Assembly (NCBI RefSeq): GCF_019175385.1 | Contig: NC_083339.1 | Location: 76,528,307-76,592,306 of the forward strand | DNA length: 64,000 bases | From: Lycium barbarum | Lineage: Eukaryota; Streptophyta; Magnoliopsida; Solanales; Solanaceae | Direction of reading: 5' to 3' | In this document: one piece after another, positions 13,037-24,460 of the stretch | Numbering within the stretch: position 1 is the first letter of the stretch | Layout: each line of letters begins with the position of its first letter | Notes under the pieces: model-generated | Databases searched by the model: none | Told to the model about the DNA's origin: nothing | Seen by the model: the letters and a program-made list of their open reading frames with translations, nothing else | Program-made: the position numbers and the translations under genes

Positions 13037-13180
13037 GGCCTCAGCTTATGCCCGAGTGTGCTATGGCCTCAGCTTATGCCTGAGTGAGCTATGGCCTCAG
13101 CTGATCACTGAGTGTGCGAAGGCCTCAGCTTATGCCTGAGTGTGCGATGGCCTCAGCTTATGTCTGAGCGTCCTATATAA
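13037..13180 (+). repeat. 28-bp tandem repeat, five copies plus a degenerate one
   Basis: GGCCTCAGCTTATGCCTGAG recurs at 13,037, 13,065, 13,093, 13,121 and 13,149, an exact 28-bp spacing. Each unit holds an inverted pair CTCAG...CTGAG, so each could fold. Located inside LTR-C. Confidence 0.9.
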
Positions 13181-13288
13181 CATATAGCCTCAGTTTACGT
13201 TATGCCAATTGAGTTGTGCATATGATTTTACTAACGATTTCGAGAAAAACTAGTTTTATACTAAGGGAAATATAAAGTTTGATTTCCA

Positions 13289-13420
13289 AAACCACTCCGA
13301 AGGGGGTGTGAGATTTTACTATTTAGACTTTCAAAACCACTCCGAAGGGGGTGTGAGATTTTACTAATTAATTTTTCAAAACCACTCCGAACGGGGTGCG
13401 AGGTTTTACTATTTCATTCC
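13289..13420 (+). repeat. 45-bp tandem repeat, three copies
   Basis: Units contain 'aaccactccgaagggggtg' followed by 'gattttacta', starting near 13,289, 13,335 and 13,380. A reverse copy of one unit is visible at about 33,190-33,215 in another LTR-C. Confidence 0.85.
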
Positions 13421-13464
13421 ATTTACGACTTATGTTTACATTTCATGCCATCATTATTATTAGT

Positions 13465-13855
13465 ATGCCCGAAGGGGCCAGGATCATTATTATTATGTCG
13501 GGACCGGCATGCCCGAAGGGGTTAGGGTAGTATTATGTCAGAACCGGCATGCCCGAAGGGGCCATCATTATTATTGAGCCGGAAGCGGTTGCCCGAAGGG
13601 GCTATCATTATTATTGAGCTGGAAGCGGCATGCCCGAAGGGGCCATCATTATGCTATTATGCCGGAAGCGGCATGCCCGAAGGGGCCATTATCATTATTA
13701 TGCCTGAAGCGACCGTCCGAAGGGACTATTATGTTATTATGCCGGAAGCAGTATGCCCGAAGGGGCCATTATCATTAATATGTCGGAAGCGGCCGTCCGA
13801 AGGGACTATTATGTTACTATGCCGGAAGCGGCTGTCCGAAGGGACTATGGTGATA
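13465..13855 (+). repeat. Approximately 40-bp minisatellite, about ten copies
   Basis: Each unit combines 'gcccgaaggggcc' (variant 'gtccgaagggact'), a short ATT-rich spacer, and 'gccggaagcggc'. Units are 38-43 bp and alternate between two versions. The same minisatellite occurs at 25,447-25,547 in LTR-A and reversed at 28,930-29,103. A 114-residue frame across it (13,535-13,879) is a by-product of the repeat. Confidence 0.9.
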
Positions 13856-14502
13856 CTATATTTATATTGTGTATTCTAGAATTTGGGTATGCTGTACTTA
13901 TATTGTGTATGCTAGAATTTGTGTAAGGCACTACATGGCACGGTTCAAATTGTTGTTCCAGGTACTCCCGGGGTGCTTCTAAACTTGTTTACTATTATGC
14001 TTCTCCTTGTTTATGATTCAGTAATGCTTTACATATTCCGTACTGACCCCCTTTCTTCGGGGGCTGCGTTTCATGCCCCGCAGGTGCATACAAATGAGTA
14101 GAGGATGTTGCCAGAAGATGTTCCAGTTGAATTGGTGAGCTCCATTTCCTTCCGGAGTGTCGCCGAGTCAGAGTACTTACGCTTTGGTATTTCGTCTATA
14201 TTAGAGACTTTGCAGACAGCGTCCTGTGGTATGTTTAACGAGATGTCGACAGAGTAATGTCAGCTGAACCATTTGTGTACGTCAAAAGGGCATGTATTTT
14301 AGATGATTTCAATTGGGTTAAAGTACTTATTTGATTGAAAGTTTTCATAATCCTTATAAAGATAATGATCTCTAGTTGGAAAAGTTTCATGCTTTAAAAG
14401 TTTTTGAAGTGACAGGTTTTGGTAAAGCGAATTCCTAAGGGTTCGCTCGACTCTGATGAGAGTCGGGTGCCCATCATGCCGTATCAAGATTAGGGTGTGA
14501 AT

Positions 14503-16117
14503 TTTTCCTTTAAGGATTTCACTGTTTTCAAGGTGAAGTCATACACACGCAGTACTCCTTTATGCCTTATGCTCTTTTACCCTTGTTGTGTACACAGTAC
14601 CGACTTCTAACTTACTCAAAATCATATCGAGTTCATCTTAATGACAGTCTTATCTTATCACCTTGTCGTCGTACTACACCTTTAAGTTCATAGCTATATA
14701 TTTCCCTGTTGTTCTATACTCGTACTCAATTAATCACGTCTATCTTAGGTATTTCCTTTAGAATTCCCTTAGCATTTCTCCAGTCTATGTCCATCTTTTA
14801 TTCTGTACACGAGGAATCTTATGCTACCTCTGTATCCTTCGGAAAACACTACTTCTACATAACCCCTTTCTCATTTTCAAAACGTATTATGTTCATCCCT
14901 ATTTGTTCTTATCATACCAGTCATTTTCTGGCACTCATTCTGCTTCGTTGCTCATCTTTCTGTAATTTGGTCTTTCACAGTTTCGTCACTTATATTACTC
15001 GTGTTCTCGGCTATACATGTCATAACCTATTACTGCACTGTTATCTCGCTCGCTTCCTTCTTTCAATTAACTCCTTCTTTTCTTGTGCTCGCTTTCATTT
15101 CCGTTATCACATAATCTTTATTCTGAACTTTCCCTATAGAACTTTATAAGTCTTTCTTATTCGTTCTATACCTTACCTTTCCATTTCACATTTGCCTTTA
15201 TACTTTAGTCACATAGATCACGCCATATCTTGTAGTCACTTCCTCACTAGGCTTTACTCATTTTCATAACAGTCCTCATTATATTCACATTATATCCTGT
15301 TCGTAATCAATCCTATAGTGTAACACTTCTTAACCTTATTCACGATTCTTACTATGGTTTAATTACACTCTACGGGGTCGGCATACTTAACCTTTTACCC
15401 TTTCTGATCAATCTTATCCTTAATACCTCACAAGCTATCTTATCAGTACATTCATATTCATCACAATTCTTCTTCCTCTGTACTCTTGTCTCAATCATAG
15501 TATTACTTTTTTTAACTATAAACTCGTCGCAATTTATCCCTGCTTATCAATTCAGTCAATACCTCAATGTAACACTCTATTAAGACTTACTAGCCTTTCC
15601 TAAATCATTTCTTAGTATCACAAGCCCTTCAAAATTATCCTAGCATTTCTTTTTACCATATTAATATCGATCTCATAATTACTATTACCATCAATTCAAC
15701 AACATTTTACTCATCTCTTATAGTTGTCAACGATACCCCTAACTTAATCCCGTCCTGCCATTACTTTTTGAACAACATATTTTCCCGTTGGGACATATTA
15801 CAAGCTTATATCTTATCTCCTTTAAATTCTAGGAAAATTTCAACAGAGTTTCCTCTGTATTTCTTGCTAACTCAAAACCTGCACGCAGGAAATACCAACA
15901 ATGCCTCACAGGGCCAACATATATATATGACATATCTCAGCCACACAGGGCTCCCAATTTTAAATAAAAGTGCAATGATGTCGAAACTTACCTCATATAT
16001 CATACCTCGAGATGTACCTGATCCTTTAGCGATCTGCCCTGTTATACCTTCCTATTTACTTTCCCTTTCATTCTTCAGCTTTACATTTCAATCATACCCC
16101 AATATTCTTACCTTATC
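14503..16117 (-). mobile_element. Element E0, non-coding internal region (5' part)
   Basis: Reverse-complement match to 1-1,560 of the window over about 1.5 kb, including 'cagagtttcctctgtatttc' near 15,847. The two copies differ at many sites and share no open frame; the 146-residue frame at 14,709-15,149 is not kept in the other copy. It ends at TTATC (16,113-16,117), the left target duplication of the next LTR. Confidence 0.7.
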
Positions 16118-18903
16118 TGTCACGACCCAACCCCATGGGCCATGACTAGGGCCCGAGTTGGACACTCATATACGTACCTGTTAGATATAGCCAAATTGAA
16201 ACTACAAACAATATGGAAACTTGAAAAAGAACTCCGAAGGTTCATAACGACATCATACTTATATATGTCCAGCTAACTGTCTCCTGAGGAGTTACAACTG
16301 ATCAAATCATAAGATGATACGCAAGCCGGCAAGGCTGCCACTACATATCAATATCATGCGCAAGCCAACAAGGCTGCCACTACATACAAACATATCCATA
16401 GCACATCGTATAGACACAGCTGAACAAACTTATACACAACCCACACATATGTCTACAGACCTCTAAGAGTATCGATAGCGAAATATGACGGGACAGGGCC
16501 CCGCCGTACCCCTGGGCAAACATATGCATACATCATAAGATCTGTACCAAAAGTCTAGGCTCTGGAACAACAGAGCTCTCCAAGACAGCTGAGTGGAAGT
16601 CCTATGCTGAAGGGTCACCAAACCGACTATCTGTACCTCCGGGCATGAAACACAGCCCCCCGAAGAAAGGGGGTCAGTACGAGATATGTACTGAGTAAAT
16701 AAAGCATGAAATACAATAAAGAGGATCATAACTGAAATAGAGATTACCGGAAGCAAGTATGACTTTTAAAATATTAATACACTTGCCTTATGAAATAAAA
16801 ATCATGCATATCAATATCATATATCATATCCCGCCTAATATGGGACTCGGTGAATAAGGTCGCCACATACCATCCTTGGCGCCATAATCACATCATCATA
16901 TCATCACATCATCACATCATCACACCATCACATCATCATATATATATGTATATATACCGTATCCTGACTCTCTAGTGAGGGACTCGGTGAAAAATGTATT
17001 GAAACTATGCACGCGAATGTATCCTGGCCCGGGACTCAGTGAAAGACGTATTGAGGCATGCACGAGTAGAGTAGTGAGCAACCATATGCAAATTAAATCA
17101 TATCTGAGACTCAACAAGATAATCAAAATGAACCATCATTTGAAAATTTAGACGATAATCATATCAAGTACCTTTCGAATGTCACTACGGATTATATTAA
17201 AATAGAACTTCTGGAATCATATACACGTATCAAGACATAATGAAATAGCTTCTGGAAGTCAAGAAGATTAGCCATCCTAGTGGCTCTAAGAATAGGAGCT
17301 TCTTTGGAGTCATATATATACGTCGTCTGTTTGTTTCATAAAGATCATGCCAAAAAAGAAAGAAGGGTTAGCCTTACATACCTTTAACACTTATTTAAAT
17401 GTCCAACGTCTACTTCTCGAGCTCGTAGGTCTAAAATTAAGATAACATAAGCCACAGTTAGATCATCCACATCACTTACTAACCAATCCAAGTACGAATG
17501 AAACTTAACGAAATTCGGGCAGCATTTCCCCTGAAAACTTAACAATCCTCGAGATTCCAATTTAGCCAAACATCAATCAAAATACCCACAACAACAACAC
17601 CAACAATTTCATATCAAACTAGAATTAAATCCATTCTTAAATCACTTCCAAAACAGCCCAATATACATTCGTATACCAATGCTTGTATACACTTCTTTAT
17701 TTTCGTGTATCTATAATATAACGACAAACACAACAACAACAACAACTACAGCCAATCCCATGATATTCCAGCCCACAAAACCATTCATAACAACCACCAA
17801 ATAGCCCCAAAATATTGTCACAAAACAGCCACGAAAATCATATAAAAACAGCCCGGTATACGCTTTGTATATGATATCTTCATACACTTTATTCTCCCAA
17901 ATTCAAGAACAGCAACTTGTCAACAACATCAACAATTATTACACATCATAACTCAGCTAATTCCATCCATTTAGTCTAACTAAAACAGCCCCCGATACAT
18001 AAATCTCAATAAAACAACAAACGAATTTATAATGTTATTTTCTCCGTTCTAATCCGTTAAAACTCTAAATAAACTTATTAACAATGAAAAAGGGACCTTA
18101 ATCTTACCTTAAGTATGCAGAAACCACATCAAAACTCTTCTTCTTGGCTAATTTTTAGCTCAAATTGAAGGCAATGCAACGTACAACACTTTTCTCTTCA
18201 TGAGCTTCGGGATTCGGGGCTCGGATTTTGATCAACACTTGTTTTTCTCTCTAAGGCTTTCCTCCCTCTCTCTCTCTCTAGAATTTTTTGGGTGTTTTTG
18301 GTCTGAAAATGAGGAGGAGAAGGCTGAAACTTCCCTTAAATAACAAGGAAATGGGCCTGACCCGGATTGGAATCGGGTTAGGCCCATTTCACTGCCCAGC
18401 TAGACCTTTCTGCCTTAAAACGTCCATAACTCTATATCCCGATGTCACATACAGGCCCACGACCTATGGTTGGAAAGGTATTTCAATTATCTACAACTTT
18501 CAATGCATGAATTTTCCCATATTCCAAAATAATGATGGGGTTATGGCCACCCGAAGTCAGATCACCCGAAAACGTAACTTAAATACATCTTTTTGGAGGG
18601 CTTACACTTGGATTTGGCTCAAGGGTCCTTCTTGAGTTGTGTTTAACTTCACATATATTGTCCATATAACTTATCATATGTCCTTTATAAAAATCCCATC
18701 ATGTGGGCCCCACCTCAGCTTACGGTTACGAGGGCTATATATCTTTTAACGTATTATTCCAATCATATTGTACGAATTCCAAATATCATACTCATGCTAC
18801 TACAGTAGAATTTCATTCTTTATACTTGTGATATTTGCTCCTCCTCGAGCTCACATTAAGCTGTCTGTAGCCCTAGTAACACGAAATTTTCTGGGGTGTA
18901 ACA
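16118..18903 (-). mobile_element. Solo LTR with perfect 5-bp duplication TTATC (mosaic LTR)
   Basis: Minus-strand LTR of 2,786 bp: TGTTACACCCC start (at 18,903) and TCGTGACA end (at 16,118). It is flanked by TTATC on both sides (16,113-16,117 and 18,904-18,908), and no primer site or coding region adjoins. Its 5' end is of the LTR-A type (as at 23,880), whereas its 3' third, with the hairpin array, TGATGA repeats and 'gggccatgac' end, is of the other LTR family (as at 58,723). This suggests recombination between LTR families before insertion. Confidence 0.9.
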
Positions 18904-18908
18904 TTATC

Positions 18909-19352
18909 CGACATATATCTTTCGTACCGTTGCTTGCCTTTGTACTGATTCATTCAATTTGTTTAGTTCACATACTTATAACTGAACTTATCATCAAGAG
19001 ATACATTTAATCAATTCTTCTGTTGTATTTACACTTACTTACCTCTATGACAACCAATCCATTATCATATAAATACATATTCTAATAACATAGCCTCAAC
19101 GAAGTGACTTACCTCTGTAACTTTCAATATCATCAATCACTTTCTTCTGTCGATACCGTTCTTCTGCTGAAATCAAGGGTTAGTATACAGAATCTCATTT
19201 TGTATGTCTTGGCTCTATCGCACGATCTTAGATATGAAAGAAGTGTAACCATCCTAAAAGTCATGTAGCTTCCGGTTTATAGATGTGGTGCACGATACAC
19301 CGATAAAAAAGACTCTACTAGACACGGTCTGTAGACATTCCGAGGATGAACT
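18909..19352 (-). mobile_element. Element E0, leader after the primer site
   Basis: The first about 190 bp after the primer site (19,160-19,352) correspond to the leaders of E1 (35,733-35,830) and E3 (21,892-21,975), including the block 'gtgtctagtagagtctt' and the inverted-repeat leader segment. Beyond it there is no gag start; the sequence passes directly into the non-coding internal region. So the coding region was deleted or never present. Confidence 0.65.
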
Positions 19353-19364
19353 GCTCTGATACCA
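19353..19364 (-). promoter_or_regulatory. E0 primer-binding site (initiator tRNA-Met)
   Basis: Minus-strand TGGTATCAGAGC, four bases from the end of the 5' LTR, complementary to the 3' end of plant initiator tRNA-Met. It is the same spacing as in E3 and E1 and fixes the orientation of E0. Confidence 0.9.
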
Positions 19365-19368
19365 CTTT

Positions 19369-20104
19369 TGTCACGACCCAACCCGATGGGCCATGACTAG
19401 TGCCCGAGCTGGACACTTGTATACGAACCTGTTAGATATAGTCAGACTGGAACTAAGGGTAGTATGGAAACTTGTAAAAGCAAGCTGTAGACTCATAACG
19501 CCATATATCATAATGAACCTGTCTCCTGAGGAGTCACAGCTAACCAAAACATAACATATTATGCAAGCCGACAAAGATGCCACTATATACAGAAATACTC
19601 AAAACAAACCACATCGACATAGCTGACCAGAACCTATATACAACCCACACATGTCTACAGACCTCTAAGAGTATAAAAGTGAAATATGACGGGACACGGC
19701 CCCGTCGTACCCCTGGATATGCATAAGTCTACATCAAAAGATCTGTACCAAAATAATCTAGGCTCCGGAACAATGGAGCTCTCCAGACCGCTGAGCAGAA
19801 GTCCTAGGCCGAAGGGTCACCATACCGAGTGTCTGTACCTGCTGGCATGAAACGCAGCCCCCCGAAGAAAGGGGGTCAGTACGAGGAATGTACTGAGTAT
19901 ATAGAGCATGAAATACAATAAAGAAGATTATGACTGAATAAAAGATTACAGGAGGCAAGTGTGATAATCAAAGATACTAATGCACCTGTGCCTTACGAGA
20001 TGAGAATCATGCATATCTATATCATATACCATACCCGGCCCATTATGGGGCTCGGTGAATAAAGTCATCATATACCATACCCGGCCCATCATGGGACTCG
20101 GTGC

Positions 20105-20142
<38 letters not shown>

Positions 20143-21437
20143 GTACCCGACCCTCTAGTGAGGGACTCGGTGAACAATGTAGTGAAGCTGTGCACGAATA
20201 CATACCCGGCCCAGGACTCGGTGAATGATATATTAACGGCATGCACGACCAGAATATCATGAGCAACCATATGCAACTAAATCATCATCTGAGACTCAAT
20301 AGAATAATTAGAATGAACTAACACTTGAGAATCAAGACAACAGTCACGTCAAGTACCACTGAGAACTAGAATTCATTGGAGTCATAATGCAAGTAAGACT
20401 CATAAAATTATCCCTGAACTCCTTGAATAAACTGGGAGCACCCTCGTATGTCACTATGGATTATATCAAAATAGGACTTCAGGAATCATAGACACGTATT
20501 AGGACATAATGAAAAAGTTTCTGAAAATCAAGACCATTAGCCATTCTAGTATCTCTAAGACTAGGAGCTTCTTTGGAGTTTATACATTCGTCGTATGTTT
20601 GTTTCATATTGACCATGCCAAAAAAAAGGGATAGCCTTAACATACCTTGTCGCTTCTCAAGTTTACCATAACATAGGTCTTGGGCTTTGCCAATCTACAA
20701 ACAATACCAAATATGCCAATAATTAAATTAGGATACTCTTTCAAGCCAATCCTTAATTACTTAGAAATCTAACGATATTCGGGCAGCATCTTCCCTAAAA
20801 ACACAATAATCCTCGTGATTCCAACTTAGCCAAAATATCAATCACCATACCAACAACAATATCAATAAATACATATCCAAAAAGAATCAAATCCATTCCT
20901 ACATGACCTCCAAAACAGCCCAATATACATTCCTATACCGATACTTGTATACACTTCTTTATTTTCGTATATACATAGTATAACAACAAACACAACAACA
21001 ACGACTACAGCCAATCCCACGATATTCCAGCACACCAAACAATTTATAACAACCACCAAATAGTCCACATGATAACAATAACAATTTATCCGATTTCCCG
21101 CAATTAATTTTGTAGTTCCCGTCTCTCAATTAAACTATGACCTGGACGAATTTAAGTACACCTAGGAGAGAATAGTTCTTACCTAATATGCCAAAACATG
21201 ATCTTCTTCCACCTTACTTCGCTTTGAAGAAATCCCGAATTCAACCACGCGACAACGGAACAACGAGATCGAAGCGGTGAGCAAACCCGTAACAAAAATT
21301 GAATCACGTTGTTGTAAAGAAGAAATAAGTTCAATTTTTGAAAGGGATAAATAAGTTAAATTGCTGCTCTCACGTCACAGGAGAAATTATTTGATTGAGG
21401 AATACACTTTGTTCATTAAAATGAAGACAAAAAAGTT
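19369..21437 (-). mobile_element. Element E0, 5' LTR (truncated)
   Basis: Nearly the same as 2,770-5,057 (its partner LTR), but its outer about 790 bp are missing: at 21,438 the sequence changes to the 3' part of LTR-A through a short shared GTT. An (AT)n run sits at 20,108-20,140. Being the LTR next to the primer site, it is the 5' LTR. Confidence 0.85.
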
Positions 21438-21875
21438 GTTAGACGATCCAGCCACCTAGGAGGAGTCAGCATTGAGAGTCAGACAGCTCCACTTGCTTCG
21501 GAGACTATTCCCGTTTTGGTATAATTTTGTTTGTATACATTATGGGTACGACGGGGCCTTGTCCCGTCACTTATGCACGGTCATACTCTTCTAGTAGTCT
21601 GCGGACAGCGTGGGTGTCATGGATACTGTTTGGCCTTGCCGGCCATTGTTTTATTGTACAGAAGTATCAGCAGCCTCGTTGGCTTGCATTGTGATATGTT
21701 ATGTATATATAAGTATGTTTTGAGTTACAGATGGACTTTGGTATTCTATTCACAACTTCCAAACTTAGTTAAATAGACCCTATTGAATGCCATGTTTGAG
21801 TACATGTAACATAAGTTGAGTTATCGGGCAGGTTAAGCTCGGTCACTCGTCATGGCCCTAGGTTGGGTCGTGACA
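21438..21875 (+). mobile_element. Element E3, 5' LTR, right fragment (LTR-A)
   Basis: Closely matches 25,769-26,205 of E3's 3' LTR, ending GGTTGGGTCGTGACA directly before the primer site. Together with 1,572-2,769 it forms the remains of one LTR split by E0. Confidence 0.85.
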
Positions 21876-21879
21876 AAAG

Positions 21880-21891
21880 TGGTATCAGAGC
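21880..21891 (+). promoter_or_regulatory. E3 primer-binding site (initiator tRNA-Met)
   Basis: TGGTATCAGAGC four bases after the LTR end. The leader that follows includes 'ttgtttat' and 'ataaaca' (about 21,936-21,971), an inverted pair conserved in E1 and E0. Confidence 0.9.
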
Positions 21892-22085
21892 AGTTCAGTC
21901 ATCGGCATGTTCGCTGACGGTGTCTAGTAGAGTCTTGTTTATCGGTGTGTTGTGTACCACATCTATAAACAGGAGGCTACGAGACATTAATAGGGTGTCA
22001 TTCCTTCTTTCATGTTAGAGATCGTGCGAATAGAGTTGTGTCATAAGTGAAGTGCTTAATCTAATAATCTTGTTTGATTTCAGCA

Positions 22086-23480
22086 ATGACTAGGAGGAGT
22101 AAAGCGACAACAGCCCAGAAGGGAAAATCAGTTAAAGGTGAGGCAGTTAACCAAGCCCCCAGGTCCACCAGAGCTCAGACTCATACTGGGATACACATTC
22201 AGTCCCAGAGTTCTCCTACTTCCCCACCTCCGGAGGAGCTCAGAGGGGCACCTGATCCAGCCCCAGCTCCAGCACTAGTACCTGTACCTCCAGTACCTCA
22301 GTCGGATGCTCAGGGTCAGGATATAAGAGAGATGAGAGATGCTATCCGTTTGTTGCCTCAGATACTTGCTACCCAGGCTGGATGACACGATAGGGGTCAT
22401 GAGTATCCAGATAGGGCTGCTAGTGCCAAGGCCCGAGATTTTCTTACATTAGTTCCCCCAGAGTTTAAGGGCACGGACCCTAATGCTGATCCTCAGGAGT
22501 TCATAGATAGTATGTAGCGTACTTGAAATGTGATGAAGGCGTCAGCTACAGAATCTGTTGAGTTAGCTGCTTATAGATTGCAGGGTATAGCGATTAATTG
22601 GTTTCAGTCATGGAGATTATCAAGGGGTAGGGATGCTCTTCCTCCGACTTGGCATGAATTCTCAGATGCCTTCTTGCGCCATTATATGTCACCCGAGTTT
22701 AGGCGGGCAAGGGTTGATAGGTTCCTTACCCTGCAGCAGGGTAGTATGTCTGTCAGAAAGTATAGTGTGGAGTTTGATTCTTTAGCCAGATATACCCTTT
22801 CTATTGTGCAGGAAATGGAAGATAGAGTTCACCGATACGTGATGGGATTAGAGCCAGGGTTACAGGAGGCTTGTATTGCAATAGCAATGCAGCCAGGTAT
22901 GGATATAGCTCGTATTCAGGCTTATGCTCAAGGGTTAGAGGATCGTAGGCGCCAGCAAGAGGCTATCTCGGAGCAGAGTAGTAGTCAGCCCAAGAGGACT
23001 AGGTCAGAGGGTCAATGTAGAGGTTCCACTAGCGAGAGCAGACCCCAGTATAGTGCACCTCTGCAATTTCGAGGATCTCAGCGGGGTAGGGAGACTTCCC
23101 TTAGGCAGGACAGAGTTCTTATACATTTGGTTCGCAGCAGCAGGTGGGGTCAGGCCAGAAGGTGATTCCCCCTCCTCGATGTGTGACTTGTGGGAAACGT
23201 CATGTAGGACAGTGTCGTCAGGGTGTATGCTATACTTGTGGTGATCCGGGGCACTATGCTAGAGATTGCCCACAAAGAGTGGGTAGTATTGTTCGTGAGA
23301 ATTCGGTAGCAGTATCGTCACCCTCAGTGAGAGCCCCAGAGATAGGACTCCAGACTTCTTCCGGCCGAGGTAGGGGCAGAGGTGGAACATCTAGCTCTAG
23401 TACTAGGCCGCATCGTATCTACGCTCTAGGTGGAAGACCGGGTCCAGAGACACCGCAGGATGCACAATCAGGTATACCCT
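22086..23480 (+). pseudogene. gag: E3 Gag (capsid and zinc knuckle), broken
   Basis: Retrotransposon capsid polyprotein, which would package element RNA. The start at 22,086 (MTRRSKAT) follows the leader at the same distance as in E1. After a Pro-rich N-terminus the frame is cut by TGA at 22,383, TAG at 22,515 and TGA at 22,524. It then runs open from 22,530 to 23,165 through the plant gypsy Gag core (motifs LPPTWHEFSDAFLRHY and EFDSLARY). A frameshift at about 23,090-23,145 leads to 23,144-23,539. There a first CxxC segment precedes a standard CX2CX4HX4C knuckle (CYTCGDPGHYARDC, codons 29-42 of that frame) and an RGRGRGG stretch. The sequence leaves the family just before where protease should begin (about 23,475). 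No pol is present. Confidence 0.9.
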
Positions 23481-23843
23481 TCTTCAGATTATTTATTGAT
23501 GGATTTAAGCTATATACGAACTGTCCCTTACCACTATGACATGATGTATTACAACATAAGTTAGAATACAAGCATAGGAGTTAATGGGGTAAATCGAGAC
23601 AAAAGACTTAGTGAAAACTTAGTTGAAACCTTAAGGGGGGAAGTGCCCATAGCATAGCAAGACCATAGCTATAAATCGGAACTAGGGTAAACGAATAGAA
23701 GACTACCCTTGATATGTAACCTTTTAGTTATTATAACATGATACTGGCGGTATTAGATACGATTAATTTGACCTTAAATAGTACGGTCATGTTATACTCT
23801 ATTGTTTAACTATCCATAAAACTTCTATAAGTTACATATTTCC
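23481..23843 (+). mobile_element. E3 non-coding region between gag and polypurine tract
   Basis: Replaces all of protease, RT, RNase H and integrase (nearly 4 kb in E1). A second purine tract, AAGGGGGGAAG, sits at about 23,632-23,643 and may be a relic or duplicate polypurine tract. No reading frame is supported. Confidence 0.6.
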
Positions 23844-23879
23844 AACATTCGAGGACAAATGTTCCTGAGGGGGGAAGGA
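23844..23879 (+). promoter_or_regulatory. E3 hairpin and polypurine tract
   Basis: Inverted repeat AACATTCG / CAAATGTT (one mismatch) at 23,844-23,863, then the purine tract GAGGGGGGAAGGA (23,867-23,879) abutting the 3' LTR. Plus-strand priming site by position. Confidence 0.85.
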
Positions 23880-24453
23880 TGTTACACCCCGAAAAAATTT
23901 CGTGTTACCAAGACTGCGGACGACTTAGTATGGGCTCAGGGGAGAGTAAAGATATACAAGAATTAGGGATGAAGATTCTGTTAGATATGTATAAGAATAA
24001 CATATAGACAACAGTGGAGGCCATATGGTGTAAGTTGGTTAATATGTTACTTGACAAATAGCCGTCATAACCGTAAGTTAAGGTGGGGCTCACATGTCGG
24101 GATTTTATAAAGGGCATATGACAAGTTATATGAATAGTACATAGGATATTTTAGCAAGTCTTAAGAGGGACACTTAAGCCAAATATGAGCATAAGCACTC
24201 CAAAAGGATGATTTAAGGATACGTTTTCGGGTGATCTAGCTTTACGAGGCCAACACACCATTATACGTTGAGAATTTGGGAAAACACAAAAAACAAAAGT
24301 TGTAGATAATTGAAATACCTTTCCAACCATAGGTCGTGGGCCTTCATGCGACATAGGGATAAAAAGTTATGGACGTTTTAAGGAGGAAAGGTAAAACTAG
24401 CAGTGGGCTTGGCCCAACCCGAATCCAAGTCGGGTCAGGCCCACTTCCTTTAC

Positions 24454-24460
24454 TATTTAA
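24454..24460 (+). promoter_or_regulatory. Candidate LTR TATA box (LTR-A)
   Basis: TATTTAA conserved with 2,071-2,077 in the partner LTR. Confidence 0.4.

Larger units (their letters stand above)
10940..14502 (+). mobile_element. LTR-C, solo or fragment, inserted in E0
   Basis: About 3.56 kb. Starts TGTTATATCCCG and ends near TTAGGGTGTGA, where the reverse copies at 28,220 and 29,111 begin TGTCACACCC. The last bases differ from the expected ACA, and the flanks CTTGT/ATTTT do not form a duplication, so the right end is uncertain. The 3' half is unusually repeat-rich: a 28-bp array (13,037-13,180), a 45-bp array (13,289-13,420) and a 40-bp array (13,465-13,855). No internal coding domain follows, consistent with a solo LTR. 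Confidence 0.65.
2770..21437 (-). mobile_element. Element E0: gag-pol-less LTR retrotransposon (LARD-like), heavily nested
   Basis: Reverse-strand element with 5' LTR at right (19,369-21,437, truncated), tRNA-Met primer site 19,353-19,364, about 4.5 kb of internal DNA after nested LTRs are removed, polypurine tract 5,847-5,860, and 3' LTR at left (2,770-5,846). I find no gag, protease, RT, integrase or zinc-knuckle signature in the internal pieces. That matches a large retrotransposon derivative (LARD) mobilised in trans, or an element that lost its coding region. It is inserted in E3's 5' LTR; a duplication cannot be checked because the right end is deleted. Confidence 0.7.

Noticed and set aside
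13535..13879. 114-residue open frame with repeated CPKGP/RKRLPEG units, superficially a repeat protein
   Set aside because: It is the translation of the 40-bp LTR minisatellite; the unit length is not a multiple of three throughout, and other arrays break the frame.
14709..15149. 146-residue open frame
   Set aside because: Lies in E0 non-coding interior; the homologous region at 1-1,571 does not keep the frame open.
18288..18635. 115-residue open frame
   Set aside because: Within the U3 part of a solo LTR; no motif, and related LTRs have stops.
23144..23539. CCHC zinc-finger protein gene
   Set aside because: It is the frameshifted C-terminal part of E3 Gag, not a separate cellular gene.
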